Assembly (NCBI GenBank): GCA_003136395.1
Contig: PLEH01000019.1
Span: forward strand, 1-41,110
Direction of reading: 5' to 3'
Origin: Phenylobacterium sp.
Lineage (GTDB): Bacteria > Pseudomonadota > Alphaproteobacteria > Caulobacterales > Caulobacteraceae
Length of the DNA: 41,110 nt
Of this stretch, positions 15,042 to 22,345 are shown piece after piece. Position numbers and translations under genes: made by a program. The notes beneath the pieces are model-generated. The model made no database searches, had not been told where the DNA came from, and saw only the letters and a program-made list of their open reading frames with translations. Position 1 is the first letter of the stretch; every line of letters begins with the position of its first letter.

Positions 15042-16085
15042 ATGACCATATTTTCCGTGGCCCCTCTGATGGACTGGACGGACCGGCATTGTCGGGTCCT
15101 GCACCGGACCCTGACGGCCCGCGCCATGCTCTATACCGAGATGCTGACGACGGGGGCGATCCTGCACGGGGACCGCCGGCGCCTGCTGGGCTTCGATCCG
15201 GCAGAGCATCCGGTGGCGCTGCAGCTTGGCGGGTCGGAGCCCGCGGACCTGGCCGAGGCCGCGCGGATCGGCGAGGCGGAGGGCTATGACGAGATCAATC
15301 TCAACGTCGGCTGTCCGTCGGACCGGGTGCAGTCGGGACGCTTCGGCGCCTGCCTGATGCGCGAGCCGGAACTGGTGGCGCAGTGCATGGCGGGCATGGG
15401 CGCGGCGGTGACGATCCCGGTGACCGTCAAGTGCCGCATCGGCGTGGACGACCAGACGCCGGAGGAAAGCCTGTTCCGGCTCGTCGACCTTTGCGCGGCC
15501 GCCGGCGTCCGCCACTTCGTGGTCCATGCCCGCAAGGCGCTGCTGAAGGGCCTGTCGCCCAAGGAAAACCGCGACGTCCCGCCACTCGACTATCCGCTGG
15601 TCTGGCGCCTGAAGGCCGAGCGGCCGGATCTGACCATCGTCATCAACGGCGGCATCGGCTCGCTGGACGAGGCTGAGAAGCACCTCGCCCATGTGGACGG
15701 GGTGATGCTGGGCCGCGCGGCCTACCATACGCCGGGCCTCCTGGGCGAAGTGGACGCGCGGATCTTCGGGTCGGGCGAGACCGTCACCCCGGGCGAGGCG
15801 GTGGCGCGCTATCGGCCCTATGTCGCCCGCGAACTGGCGGCGGGGACCCATCTGGCGGCCATGACTCGGCACATGCTGGGCCTCTTCCATGGGAGCCCCG
15901 GCGCCAGGACCTGGCGGCGGCTCCTGACGGTGGAGAGTGTGAAGGCCGGCGCGGGTCTCGAGGTCGTGGACGCCGCCCTGGCCGCCGTCACATCCCGGTT
16001 AAGCGGCGAGCCTTCAGAGGAGAGGGCTCTAGGGCTGCAGGATCAGCGCCTGGCGCGTCGCCTGGAAGCTGGCGAGGCGGCCTAG
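15042..16085 (+). CDS. dusA: tRNA-dihydrouridine synthase A
   Basis: A 347-residue FMN enzyme that reduces uridines in the D-loop of tRNAs with NADPH. Seen: the N-terminal SVAPLMDWTDRHCR signature of DusA, catalytic C91 in NLNVGCPSDRVQ with SGRFGACLM behind it, VKCRIGVDD, HARKALLKGLSPKENR and the NGGIGS and MLGRAAY flavin-phosphate motifs of the TIM barrel. The last 57 bp overlap the convergent protease gene. The leader before the ATG is unusually AT-rich for this genome, and no good Shine-Dalgarno is seen. The family is a known integration target near its 5' end, and the DNA upstream is full of remnants, so the promoter and first codons may come from an inserted element. Confidence 0.93.
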   Translation: MTIFSVAPLMDWTDRHCRVLHRTLTARAMLYTEMLTTGAILHGDRRRLLGFDPAEHPVALQLGGSEPADLAEAARIGEAEGYDEINLNVGCPSDRVQSGRFGACLMREPELVAQCMAGMGAAVTIPVTVKCRIGVDDQTPEESLFRLVDLCAAAGVRHFVVHARKALLKGLSPKENRDVPPLDYPLVWRLKAERPDLTIVINGGIGSLDEAEKHLAHVDGVMLGRAAYHTPGLLGEVDARIFGSGETVTPGEAVARYRPYVARELAAGTHLAAMTRHMLGLFHGSPGARTWRRLLTVESVKAGAGLEVVDAALAAVTSRLSGEPSEERALGLQDQRLARRLEAGEAA

Positions 16086-16559
16086 GTAGGTCATGCCGAG
16101 CAGCGAGGTGTCGAGGCCCTTTTCGATCACCAGGGCGTCGACGTTCTCGAGTCGGGCTCCGGACACGGTCAGGCTGGCGAGCCTCACGGACGCTGCGCGC
16201 GCCTGGCCGGCGGCGGTCGTCACCCGGTTGGAATAGCTGAGCGCGGCGGTGTCGAAGCCCAGCCTGCGCGCGTCGTCGGGGGTGAGCGACACCGCGCTCG
16301 CGCCGGTGTCGACCAGGAATCGGACGCTGGCGCCGTTCGCCCGGCCATTGGCCCAGTAGTGGCCGTCGCTGGACTTCGGGATGCTGGCGCGGACGCCGCC
16401 CCGGGCGGCCTCGGCGTTCGCCGCGGAGATCTCCGCCTGGGCGCTGGCGGCGCGGTAGACCGGGGTCCGATCGGCAAGCGTCACGACGGCCTCGGCGCAG
16501 GTCAGGCCTGACATGCCGGTCACGAACACGACGAACAGGAACTTCCAGAAACTCGTCAC
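16029..16559 (-). CDS. Retropepsin-like aspartic protease, membrane-anchored
   Basis: About 176 residues from the GTG at 16559. An N-terminal hydrophobic segment (FWKFLFVVFVTGMSGLT, about 4-20) anchors or exports it; a linker follows, then a clan AA domain with the catalytic motif FLVDTGASAVSLT (D84-T-G-A-S) and a C-terminal MTYLGRLASFQ segment typical of this bacterial family (TIGR02281 type). A single-domain protease of this sort must dimerise to make an active site with two Asp. The substrate is unknown. The frame is open up to 16721, but that part lies in hairpin repeat R1, so it is unlikely to be coding. It converges with dusA and overlaps its 3' end by 57 bp. Confidence 0.83.
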   Translation of the reverse strand: MTSFWKFLFVVFVTGMSGLTCAEAVVTLADRTPVYRAASAQAEISAANAEAARGGVRASIPKSSDGHYWANGRANGASVRFLVDTGASAVSLTPDDARRLGFDTAALSYSNRVTTAAGQARAASVRLASLTVSGARLENVDALVIEKGLDTSLLGMTYLGRLASFQATRQALILQP

Positions 16560-16642
16560 GGAGATCTCGGCCGCGGCGGCCCGTTGGGGCCTGTCACTCG
16601 CCGGCAAGGTTAAGAGCTGGGGTTTTAGAAGCGGTGAACAGG

Positions 16643-16718
16643 CTAGTGTCCCGATTCCGAAGTTCGCAAACGCTCGCGGCGGGCGCCGGACGAACTTCGG
16701 AATCGACGAGGACACTAG
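16643..16718 (+). repeat. CTAG-ended bulged hairpin R1
   Basis: CTAGTGTCC at 16643 pairs with GGACACTAG ending at 16718; inside, CGATTCCGAAGTTCG pairs with CGAACTTCGGAATCG; a bulge of about 4 bases lies in the right arm only. The loop is about 23 bases. R4 (18092-18166) has the same plan with the bulge in the left arm, meaning the opposite orientation. Confidence 0.85.
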
Positions 16719-16731
16719 CAAGTCTATGTTT

Positions 16732-16808
16732 CTAGTGTGCTTCTTTGGATTTGAAGTTCGCTCAGCGCTTGATCCCGGATGGGGCGAGCTTCAAATCCAG
16801 CACACTAG
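16732..16808 (+). repeat. CTAG-ended bulged hairpin R2
   Basis: CTAGTGTGC pairs with GCACACTAG; inside, TGGATTTGAAG pairs with CTTCAAATCCA; a TTCTT bulge lies in the left arm. It is nearly the reverse complement of R3 (18002-18077). It ends 1 bp before the stop codon of the minus-strand gene at 16810. Confidence 0.88.
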
Positions 16809-16809
16809 C

Positions 16810-17043
16810 TTAACCAAACATGGCGAGTTTTTCCGGACGGATCCGGCTGCGGCGGGCTGGGAGCTCGGTCATGATCCGCGCGCGGTCCTCGTCGGTCAGA
16901 CGTTGCCAGCCGGCCACTTCGGAGAGCTGGCGGTAGCAGCCAAGGCACAACCCGCTCTCTCCATCGACGACGCAGACCTTGATGCAGGGCGTGGCGATCG
17001 GGCGGGGTGGGCCATCAGGGGGAGTGCCGGTTTCTTCGCTCAT
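16810..17043 (-). CDS. DUF1289 family protein (four-cysteine)
   Basis: A 77-residue protein with the DUF1289 signature: IATPCIKVCVVDGESGLCLG and CYRQLSEVAGW, with C20, C24, C33 and C36 set to bind a metal or an iron-sulfur centre. The function of the family is not known to me. Its ATG overlaps the stop of the thioesterase gene by 4 bp (ATGA), so the two are translationally coupled. The stop codon abuts hairpin R2, which may form the transcript's 3' end. Confidence 0.9.
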   Translation of the reverse strand: MSEETGTPPDGPPRPIATPCIKVCVVDGESGLCLGCYRQLSEVAGWQRLTDEDRARIMTELPARRSRIRPEKLAMFG

Positions 17044-17468
17044 TGCGGGATAGCGTAGGTGACGACGGCCTGCGCCGCCAGCCGCTCGGGCCCCTCGGTC
17101 CACAGGCGCACGTCGCAGACGGCGTTGCGTCGGCCGAGCCGCAGCATCTGCGCCTCCGCATGGAGGTCGCCGGGCCGGGCGCCGCGCAGGAAGTTCATGT
17201 GCAGCGAAGACGTCACCGCCATCAACTGGTCGCCGATGTGCGCCAGGACAAGGGCGTAGGCCGCCGTGTCCGCCAGCGACATCAGCACAGGTCCCGAGAT
17301 CACCCCGCCGGGCCTGAGCAATCCTTCGCGGTAGGCCGCGACCACCTTCACCCGGCCGGGCGAGACCTCGGTCACGGTCGGGAAGCCGACCGGCGCGGCG
17401 TCCGGAAAGGCCTTGCGCAGGAGCGCGTTGACGCCGGCGGCGTCCAGCACAGGGGTCGGCATGGCCAT
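17040..17468 (-). CDS. PaaI-type hotdog-fold thioesterase
   Basis: A 142-residue protein of the hotdog acyl-CoA thioesterase family: GGVISGPVLMSLADTAAYAL holds the conserved helix, followed by VTSSLHMNFLRGARPGDL and strands up to VVTYAIP. Members hydrolyse aryl- or acyl-CoA thioesters and work as oligomers in the cytoplasm. The substrate is not deducible. It is first in a two-gene operon with the DUF1289 gene and diverges from the secreted protein gene at 17646. MAMP at the start offers two ATG codons (17468, 17462). Confidence 0.87.
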   Translation of the reverse strand: MAMPTPVLDAAGVNALLRKAFPDAAPVGFPTVTEVSPGRVKVVAAYREGLLRPGGVISGPVLMSLADTAAYALVLAHIGDQLMAVTSSLHMNFLRGARPGDLHAEAQMLRLGRRNAVCDVRLWTEGPERLAAQAVVTYAIPQ

Positions 17469-17585
17469 GGCCCTTCATGCCAGTCCGCGCAGCTGGCGGA
17501 CAAGTAATTTGCAGTCATACGCGAGAGTAAAGTAACGTATCAGCAGACGTAACATTAAATACTGTTCATTGCTTCTAATTCATTT

Positions 17586-17600
17586 GAGTCATTTCGATTC
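17586..17600. promoter_or_regulatory. Paired GANTC (CcrM) sites upstream of 17646
   Basis: GAGTC (17586-17590) and GATTC (17596-17600) lie 10 bp apart, 46-60 bases before the start codon, in an AT-rich spacer. GANTC is the CcrM methylation site in Caulobacterales and can couple transcription to replication. Confidence 0.35.
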
Positions 17601-17645
17601 TGGCGTCAATTTCAACTCGGGGACTGTTTTGAGGGAGAAATAGAC

Positions 17646-18005
17646 ATGAAGACCACCGCCGTCCTTCTCGCCGTCATCGGCCTGGCCGTCGCCGGCGCCG
17701 CCGCAGCCTCTGACCATCTCACCGACCTGGACTATCTGAAGGCCAACCGCTGCCGGGGTCTCGCCGAGGGCCTGGGCTCCGGCGACGTCGCGGGCCTCGA
17801 CGCCCTGATCAAGACCGAGGGCCGCAGCCGGGTCGAAGCCATCTATTCCAGGGGCCAGGAAGAGCTCAATCGTGGGAAGAAAGAGGCCAGCCACACCGAC
17901 TCCCGCGACCGGCTCAGCGCCGAACTGAACGGGTCCTGCACGGCCTATCTCGGCGGCGCCCAGGCCAGCGTCTCGGCCGGCAAGAACGCCTCATCCTCGC
18001 ACTAG
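17646..18005 (+). CDS. Small exported protein of unknown function
   Basis: A 119-residue protein. MKTTAVLLAVIGLAVAGAAAA is a clear signal peptide with likely cleavage before SDHL; the mature part is helical and polar, with two Cys (RCRG and GSCTAYLGG) that could form a disulfide in the periplasm. No family is recognised. AGGGAGA is 8 bases upstream of the ATG. The spacer before it is AT-rich and carries two GANTC sites. The TAG stop lies inside the CTAG end of hairpin R3. Confidence 0.75.
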   Translation: MKTTAVLLAVIGLAVAGAAAASDHLTDLDYLKANRCRGLAEGLGSGDVAGLDALIKTEGRSRVEAIYSRGQEELNRGKKEASHTDSRDRLSAELNGSCTAYLGGAQASVSAGKNASSSH

Positions 18006-18077
18006 TGTGCTGGACTTGAAGTTCGCTTAGTCCTGGATCAAGCGCGGAGCGAACTTCAAGTCCAAGAAGCACACTAG
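18002..18077 (-). repeat. CTAG-ended bulged hairpin R3
   Basis: CTAGTGTGC...GCACACTAG ends; inner stem TGGACTTGAAG/CTTCAAGTCCA; the bulge (AAGAA) is in the right arm. It is almost the reverse complement of R2. Its first CTAG contains the TAG stop codon of the gene ending at 18005. Confidence 0.88.
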
Positions 18078-18091
18078 AAAACAGGGACTTG

Positions 18092-18166
18092 CTGGTGTGG
18101 CTGGAGATTCCGAAATTCGCTCGGTCCATCCCCAGGCTCAGGCGAATTTCGGAATCGCCACACCAG
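18092..18166 (-). repeat. CTGG-ended bulged hairpin R4
   Basis: CTGGTGTGGC pairs with GCCACACCAG; inside, GATTCCGAAATTCGC pairs with GCGAATTTCGGAATC; the bulge (about TGGA) is in the left arm. It is R1's plan in reverse. The remainder of the gap to 18335 shows no gene. Confidence 0.82.
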
Positions 18167-18335
18167 GGCAATTGCCCCAACTCGGCTGATTTTCTGCCAG
18201 CGCGCTGTTCCCCAGATGGCGCGCTTCTTCTTGTGGCCCACTTGCCGCCTTGCGATTGGCGCGGCGGGAACCCAACCTTAGCCGCGCGCCTTTCGTGGAT
18301 CGGGCGTCGCAGGCCAGGGAAGGGCGCTGACTATC

Positions 18336-19817
18336 GTGAGCTCTGTTCTGAAGCCCGGAGACACCTGCTGGCGCACGGCGCGGGCGGACCGGGCGGCCTT
18401 CCTCGTCGACACCGAGGCCTATTTCGCCGCGGTCTTCGACGCCCTGCAGAAGGCCCGCCGCTCGGTGCTTCTGCTCGGCTGGGGGTTCGATCCGCGCACG
18501 CGGCTGTTCCCGGACGGCTACGACGGCCCCGACGACCCGGACGAGGTGGGCCGCATCCTGGTGGAGCTGGCCTGCGCCAAGCCCGAGCTCGACATCCGTC
18601 TCTTGATCTGGCGATCGGCCTTCCCCATCGCCGCCCAGCAGGAGTTCTTCCCGCACAAGGCGCGGACGTGGTTCCGGAACACGCCGGTGAAGTTCCGGCT
18701 CGACGACCAGGTGCCGTTCGGCGCCTGCCACCACCAGAAGGTGCTGGTGATCGACGACCGCGTGGCCTTCTGCGGCGGCGGCGACATCGGCGTCGACCGC
18801 TGGGACACCGCCGGGCACCAGGACGACGACCTGCGCCGGATCATGCCGGACCAGGAGTGCCATGCCCCACGTCACGAGGTGGTGATGCTGGTGGACGGGC
18901 CGGCGGCCAAGGCACTGGCCGACCTCGCCCGCGAACGCTGGACGAAGGCCACGGGCGAGACCCTCCAGCCCCCCGAAGACGCCGGCGGCGACCCCTGGCC
19001 CGAGCATGTCCCGCCGGCCATGACCGGCGTCGAGGTGGGCGTCGCGCGCACCGTGCCCGTCTGGAAACGCCAGCCGGAAGTCGATGAGATCCGCCGGCTC
19101 ACCCTGGCCTCGATCGCCCAGGCCCGGGACACGATCTACCTGGAGAACCAGTACTTCACCTCTCCCCTGATCACCGAGGCGCTCGCCGCGCGGCTGGCGG
19201 AGCCCGACGGGCCGCAGGTGGTGCTGATCTCCACCGGCCATGCGCCCAGCTGGTTCGACCACCTGACCATGGATCGGGCGCGCGGCGCGATGATCTGGCG
19301 GCTGCGTTCGGCCGACATCTTCGGGCGCTTCCGCGCCTTCTGGCCGGCGACCTCGGGCGGGGACACGATCATCGTCCACTCCAAGACCAGCATCTTCGAC
19401 GACCGGCTCGTGCGGGTGGGCTCGGCCAACCTCAACAACCGCTCCTTCGGCTTCGACACCGAGTGCGAGCTGGCGGTGGAGGGCGAGGATGAAGACACGC
19501 GCCGCGCCATCGCGGCCTTCCGCGACCGGCTGGTGGGGCACTTCCTCGGCCATACCGGCGACGCGGTCGCCAAGGCCCGCGCCGACCACGGCGGCCTGGT
19601 CGGCGCCATCGAGGCGCTGAACCGCGACGGCCGCCTGCAGCCCATCGAGCCGCCCAAGGTCACCGCCTTCGGGGAGTTCGTGGCGAAGTACCATCTGGGC
19701 GATCCGCAGGACCCCCGGGACTCCTGGAACCCCGGCCGCCGCCGCGAGCGGCTCTACGAGGCCGTCCGCAGGATGCAGGTTCTGGAGGGGCCCGAAGCGG
19801 ATCCCGCGAAACCCTAG
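18336..19817 (+). CDS. Phospholipase D family protein
   Basis: A 493-residue protein with two HKD motifs: H133-x-K135-x4-D140 in CHHQKVLVIDD followed by GGGDI, and HSKTSIFDD near residues 348-356 followed by VGSANLNNRS. The two motifs form one active site that transfers phosphatidyl groups or hydrolyses phosphodiesters through a phospho-histidine. No signal peptide or transmembrane helix is seen, so it is cytosolic or peripheral. It could be a phospholipase or a cardiolipin-synthase-like transferase. It starts with GTG, with AAGGG about 12 bases upstream. It converges on an EEP-family gene, with only a repeat between them. Confidence 0.9.
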   Translation: MSSVLKPGDTCWRTARADRAAFLVDTEAYFAAVFDALQKARRSVLLLGWGFDPRTRLFPDGYDGPDDPDEVGRILVELACAKPELDIRLLIWRSAFPIAAQQEFFPHKARTWFRNTPVKFRLDDQVPFGACHHQKVLVIDDRVAFCGGGDIGVDRWDTAGHQDDDLRRIMPDQECHAPRHEVVMLVDGPAAKALADLARERWTKATGETLQPPEDAGGDPWPEHVPPAMTGVEVGVARTVPVWKRQPEVDEIRRLTLASIAQARDTIYLENQYFTSPLITEALAARLAEPDGPQVVLISTGHAPSWFDHLTMDRARGAMIWRLRSADIFGRFRAFWPATSGGDTIIVHSKTSIFDDRLVRVGSANLNNRSFGFDTECELAVEGEDEDTRRAIAAFRDRLVGHFLGHTGDAVAKARADHGGLVGAIEALNRDGRLQPIEPPKVTAFGEFVAKYHLGDPQDPRDSWNPGRRRERLYEAVRRMQVLEGPEADPAKP

Positions 19818-19819
19818 TT

Positions 19820-19946
19820 CCGCTCATCCCGGCGAAGGCCGGGACCCAGATCGTCAAGCGCCGATGCGGGCTGGTCTTCCGCTGAGCCCTTCGAACCCGC
19901 ATTCCAGCCATCCCATCTGGGTCCCGGCCTTCGCCGGGATGAGCGG
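19820..19946. repeat. CCGCTCATCCCGG-type inverted repeat, copy 1
   Basis: CCGCTCATCCCGGCGAAGG and GGGACCCAGAT on the left pair with ATCTGGGTCCC and CCTTCGCCGGGATGAGCGG on the right, around a middle of about 65 bases. It fills the space between two convergent genes and begins 3 bases after a TAG stop. Copy 2 is at 25238-25364. Confidence 0.88.
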
Positions 19947-19953
19947 GTTTTGG

Positions 19954-20688
19954 CTAGCCCACCACCTCGAAATCCATCACCAGCGGCAGGTGGTCCGAGG
20001 CCACGCGGGTGAGCGGCGCGAAGGGGGCGAAGACGTCGGTGACCCGGATCTCCGGGCTGACGAACAGGTGGTCGATGCGCAGCACCGGAAGGGGCGAGGG
20101 GAAGGTGGCCGTGGGCGTCTGGACCCTGGCGAGCGCCCGGGCCGGCGACAGGCTCTTCAGGAAGGTCCGGTAGACCACGGAGGTCGCGGTCGCGTTGAAG
20201 TCGCCCAGCAGGATCCTGGGCCCCCGGCAGTGCGGATGGCCGAGCCAGTCGGGCCCGGCCAGATGGTTCGCCTGGGTCTGCTGCTCCTTGGGCACCAGCC
20301 CAAGATGGGTGTTGATGATATGCACGGGCACGCCCTCGACCTCGACCTCGACCCACAGGGCGCCGCGCGGCTCGAGCGCCCGGAAGCCCGGATGGCCGGG
20401 GAGGGTACCCACCTTCACCAGCCGCTCGGGGTAGGTCGTCATGATCGCGTCGCCGTAGAGCTCCTCCTCGACCTTCAGCGCGGCGTGGAAGTGGCAGGCC
20501 ATGTCGAGGCGGCGGCCGATCTCGTGGGCCTGGTCGACGTGGTTCGTGCGCCGGCGTCCGACGTCCAGTTCCTGCAGCGCCACGATGTCCGGCTTCAGCC
20601 CCGCCAGCACCTCGACGATCCGCCCCACGTCCAGCCGCCGGTCGTTCCCGACGCAGCGGTGCACGTTGTAGGTGACGATCCTTGGCAT
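19954..20688 (-). CDS. Endonuclease/exonuclease/phosphatase family protein
   Basis: A 244-residue metal-dependent phosphohydrolase of the DNase I-like fold. Seen in order: MPRIVTYNVHRCVG (metal-binding Asn), IVALQELDVGRRR (metal-binding Glu), NTHLGL (catalytic His), LLGDFNATATS (Asp and Asn) and RIDHLFVS...VASDHLPLVMDFE (Asp-His pair). All catalytic positions are present. The substrate may be DNA, RNA, an inositol phosphate or a phospholipid. Family members are often found beside phospholipase D genes, as here. The ATG at 20688 gives the family's usual start; a GTG upstream would add an unconserved Arg-rich stretch. Confidence 0.9.
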   Translation of the reverse strand: MPRIVTYNVHRCVGNDRRLDVGRIVEVLAGLKPDIVALQELDVGRRRTNHVDQAHEIGRRLDMACHFHAALKVEEELYGDAIMTTYPERLVKVGTLPGHPGFRALEPRGALWVEVEVEGVPVHIINTHLGLVPKEQQTQANHLAGPDWLGHPHCRGPRILLGDFNATATSVVYRTFLKSLSPARALARVQTPTATFPSPLPVLRIDHLFVSPEIRVTDVFAPFAPLTRVASDHLPLVMDFEVVG

Positions 20689-20732
20689 CGGCGGCAGGCG
20701 TGCACGGCTTCCGCGGCGGGAGCAAGGCCGTG

Positions 20733-20757
20733 GGAACACCGGGACGGCGCGAAGGTT
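20733..20757 (+). promoter_or_regulatory. Possible ECF (EcfG-like) promoter of the first TonB-C-like gene
   Basis: GGAAC (20733-20737), 16 bases, then GGTT (20754-20757), close to the general-stress sigma consensus GGAAC-N16/17-CGTT. The -10 has G in place of the first C. It lies about 40 bases before the start codon and is kept in the duplicated copy at 21509. Confidence 0.35.
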
Positions 20758-20795
20758 CGCGGCTAGGTTGTCGCGGGGATTCTGCGGAGCGCCAA

Positions 20796-21494
20796 ATGCC
20801 GATCGTCCTTGCCTATGCCGAGCCGCCTGCCGCCGTTGCGCCGGCCGCCGCGCCCATGGGCCCGATCACCGATCCGCAATGGGAGAACGTCAGGGCCTAT
20901 CCCGGCGAGATGGAAAAGTACTACCCGCCCGGAGCTTTGGCCGAGGCGGCAAGCGGGGTGGCGGTGATAGAATGCACGGTCTCGCGCAAAGGCGCGCTCG
21001 AGGCCTGCAAGGCGTTGCGGGAGTCGCCGGAAGGCATGCAATTCGGCGATGCCGCCGTGAAGCTCGCCGCCCGGTTCAGGATGAAGACGACAACACGGTC
21101 AGGCGCCTCGGCGGTCGGGCGGGTCGTGCGCATGCCCATCGAATTCAACTTCGCCTGGGCCATGTTCGAGCCCATTAATCCGCGGCCCAGCTTCGACATC
21201 CTGGTCTCGCCGAAGTGGTCGAAGCGGCCGTCGGGCGACGACTTGGCGCGTTTCTATCCGCAAGAGGCCTCTCGCACGGGCATCCAAGGCCTTGTGATCC
21301 TGGAATGCCAGGTTCAGCCGGATGGCAACCTGACGCCCTGTTCGGTCGCCAAAGAAGACCCCGAGAAATACGACTTCGGGGGTGCCGCGCTGAAGCTCGT
21401 GACCAAACTCCAGATCGATGTCACGCGCGGTCCGGGGCTGAAGGCGCCTGGCAAGCTGATCAATATCCCGGTGCGGTTTCTTCTCCCGCACTGA
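20796..21494 (+). CDS. TonB C-terminal-like protein, two domains
   Basis: A 232-residue protein. After a short N-terminus (MPIVLAYAEPPAAVAPA) come two TonB-C-like units: about 45-110 (GVAVIECTVSRKGALEACK...FGDAAVKLAARFRMK) and about 150-230 (GLVILECQVQPDGNLTPCS...FGGAALKLVTKLQI...INIPVRFLLP). Each has the pattern V-x-C-x-V-x2-x-G-x-L-x2-C of the TonB-like domain in Caulobacterales 'energy transducer' proteins. No membrane anchor or Pro-Lys spacer is present, so ordinary TonB action is unlikely. GGAG lies 8 bases upstream of the ATG. The first 17 residues and about 60 bp upstream are repeated before the next gene. Confidence 0.75.
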   Translation: MPIVLAYAEPPAAVAPAAAPMGPITDPQWENVRAYPGEMEKYYPPGALAEAASGVAVIECTVSRKGALEACKALRESPEGMQFGDAAVKLAARFRMKTTTRSGASAVGRVVRMPIEFNFAWAMFEPINPRPSFDILVSPKWSKRPSGDDLARFYPQEASRTGIQGLVILECQVQPDGNLTPCSVAKEDPEKYDFGGAALKLVTKLQIDVTRGPGLKAPGKLINIPVRFLLPH

Positions 21495-21508
21495 GTTTCC
21501 GCGGCGAG

Positions 21509-21534
21509 GGAACGGCCGGGACGGCGGTGAGGTT
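21509..21534 (+). promoter_or_regulatory. Possible ECF promoter of the second TonB-C-like gene
   Basis: GGAAC (21509-21513), 17 bases, then GGTT (21531-21534), in the copy of the 5' region described at 20733. The spacing differs by one base from the first copy, yet both fall in the EcfG range. Confidence 0.35.
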
Positions 21535-21572
21535 CGCGGCTAGGTTGCCGTGGGGATTCTGGAGAGCGTCAA

Positions 21573-22244
21573 ATGCCGATCGTCCTTGCCTATGCCGAGC
21601 CGCCTGCTGCTGTTGCGCCTGCGCCGCTGCGGCCGAGTGTGATCACGATGCCCGACTGGCTCCGCAAGCCGACCGGCGCGGACATGGCCAATTTCTATCC
21701 CAAGGCAGCCGCGGCGGCGCGGGTCGAGGGCCGCGCCACGATCCACTGCAAAGTGGCGGTGACGGGAGACCTCACCGATTGCGCCACGTCGAATGAAGAC
21801 CCGCTGGGCCAGGGTTTCGGCGCGGCTGCGCTGAGCCTTGCTCCCTTCTTCAAGATGCGGCCGCAGACCAAGGACGGCGTCCCGGTTGCCGGCGGCCAGA
21901 TCAACATCCCGATCCGCTTCATGCTGCCGAAGCAAGAGGCGCCGCAGTCTGCCGAAGTCGTCCTGAGTTGCTACGGGTACGCCGCGGCGGAGGCCGAGCG
22001 GAATCCCAGCTCGCAGGACGCCCAGACGGCGGTGTTCGCCTTTGGCCTGCTCCTTCAGATCAGACTTCTTGGTGAGCACCCCCGACCCTCGGAGGTTGCT
22101 CAGGTTCTGGCGTCTCAGCGGAATATCGCCGCCGGAAAGCTCGACGACCCGAAATTTGAGGGTGAACGCGATGACTGCGCTGTGATCTTGTCATCCAGAG
22201 CCGGGGCAGGCGTGGAAAGGATGATTGCCGCCCTTGAGCAATAG
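21573..22244 (+). CDS. TonB C-terminal-like protein, paralogue with a different C-terminus
   Basis: A 223-residue protein. Residues 1-17 are the same as in the gene at 20796 (MPIVLAYAEPPAAVAPA). Residues about 40-115 form one TonB-C-like unit (VEGRATIHCKVAVTGDLTDC...FGAAALSLAPFFKM...INIPIRFMLP). From about 120 to the end is an unrelated helical region (ESAEVVLSCYGYAAAEAER-like, with Cys residues), which matches nothing I recognise. It has no classical signal peptide or transmembrane helix. The gene lies 78 bp after its paralogue and seems to have its own promoter in the duplicated 5' region. Confidence 0.72.
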   Translation: MPIVLAYAEPPAAVAPAPLRPSVITMPDWLRKPTGADMANFYPKAAAAARVEGRATIHCKVAVTGDLTDCATSNEDPLGQGFGAAALSLAPFFKMRPQTKDGVPVAGGQINIPIRFMLPKQEAPQSAEVVLSCYGYAAAEAERNPSSQDAQTAVFAFGLLLQIRLLGEHPRPSEVAQVLASQRNIAAGKLDDPKFEGERDDCAVILSSRAGAGVERMIAALEQ

Positions 22245-22251
22245 CTTCCGC

Positions 22252-22265
22252 TTACGTTAACGTCA
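22252..22265. promoter_or_regulatory. Operator-like palindrome TTACGTTAACGTCA upstream of acyl-CoA dehydrogenases
   Basis: A perfect ACGTTAACGT core (22254-22263), 83 bases upstream of the dehydrogenase start. Paired ACGT half-sites of this kind are bound by regulators of branched-chain and fatty acid catabolism such as the MerR-family LiuR; TetR-family regulators are another option. Confidence 0.4.
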
Positions 22266-22345
22266 TCTTCCCTTAAGCGCCCCTTCCAGCTTATGGTCGG
22301 GGCCGGGCGGATACGCCGTAAAGTAGGCGTCCCAGGGAGACGGCC

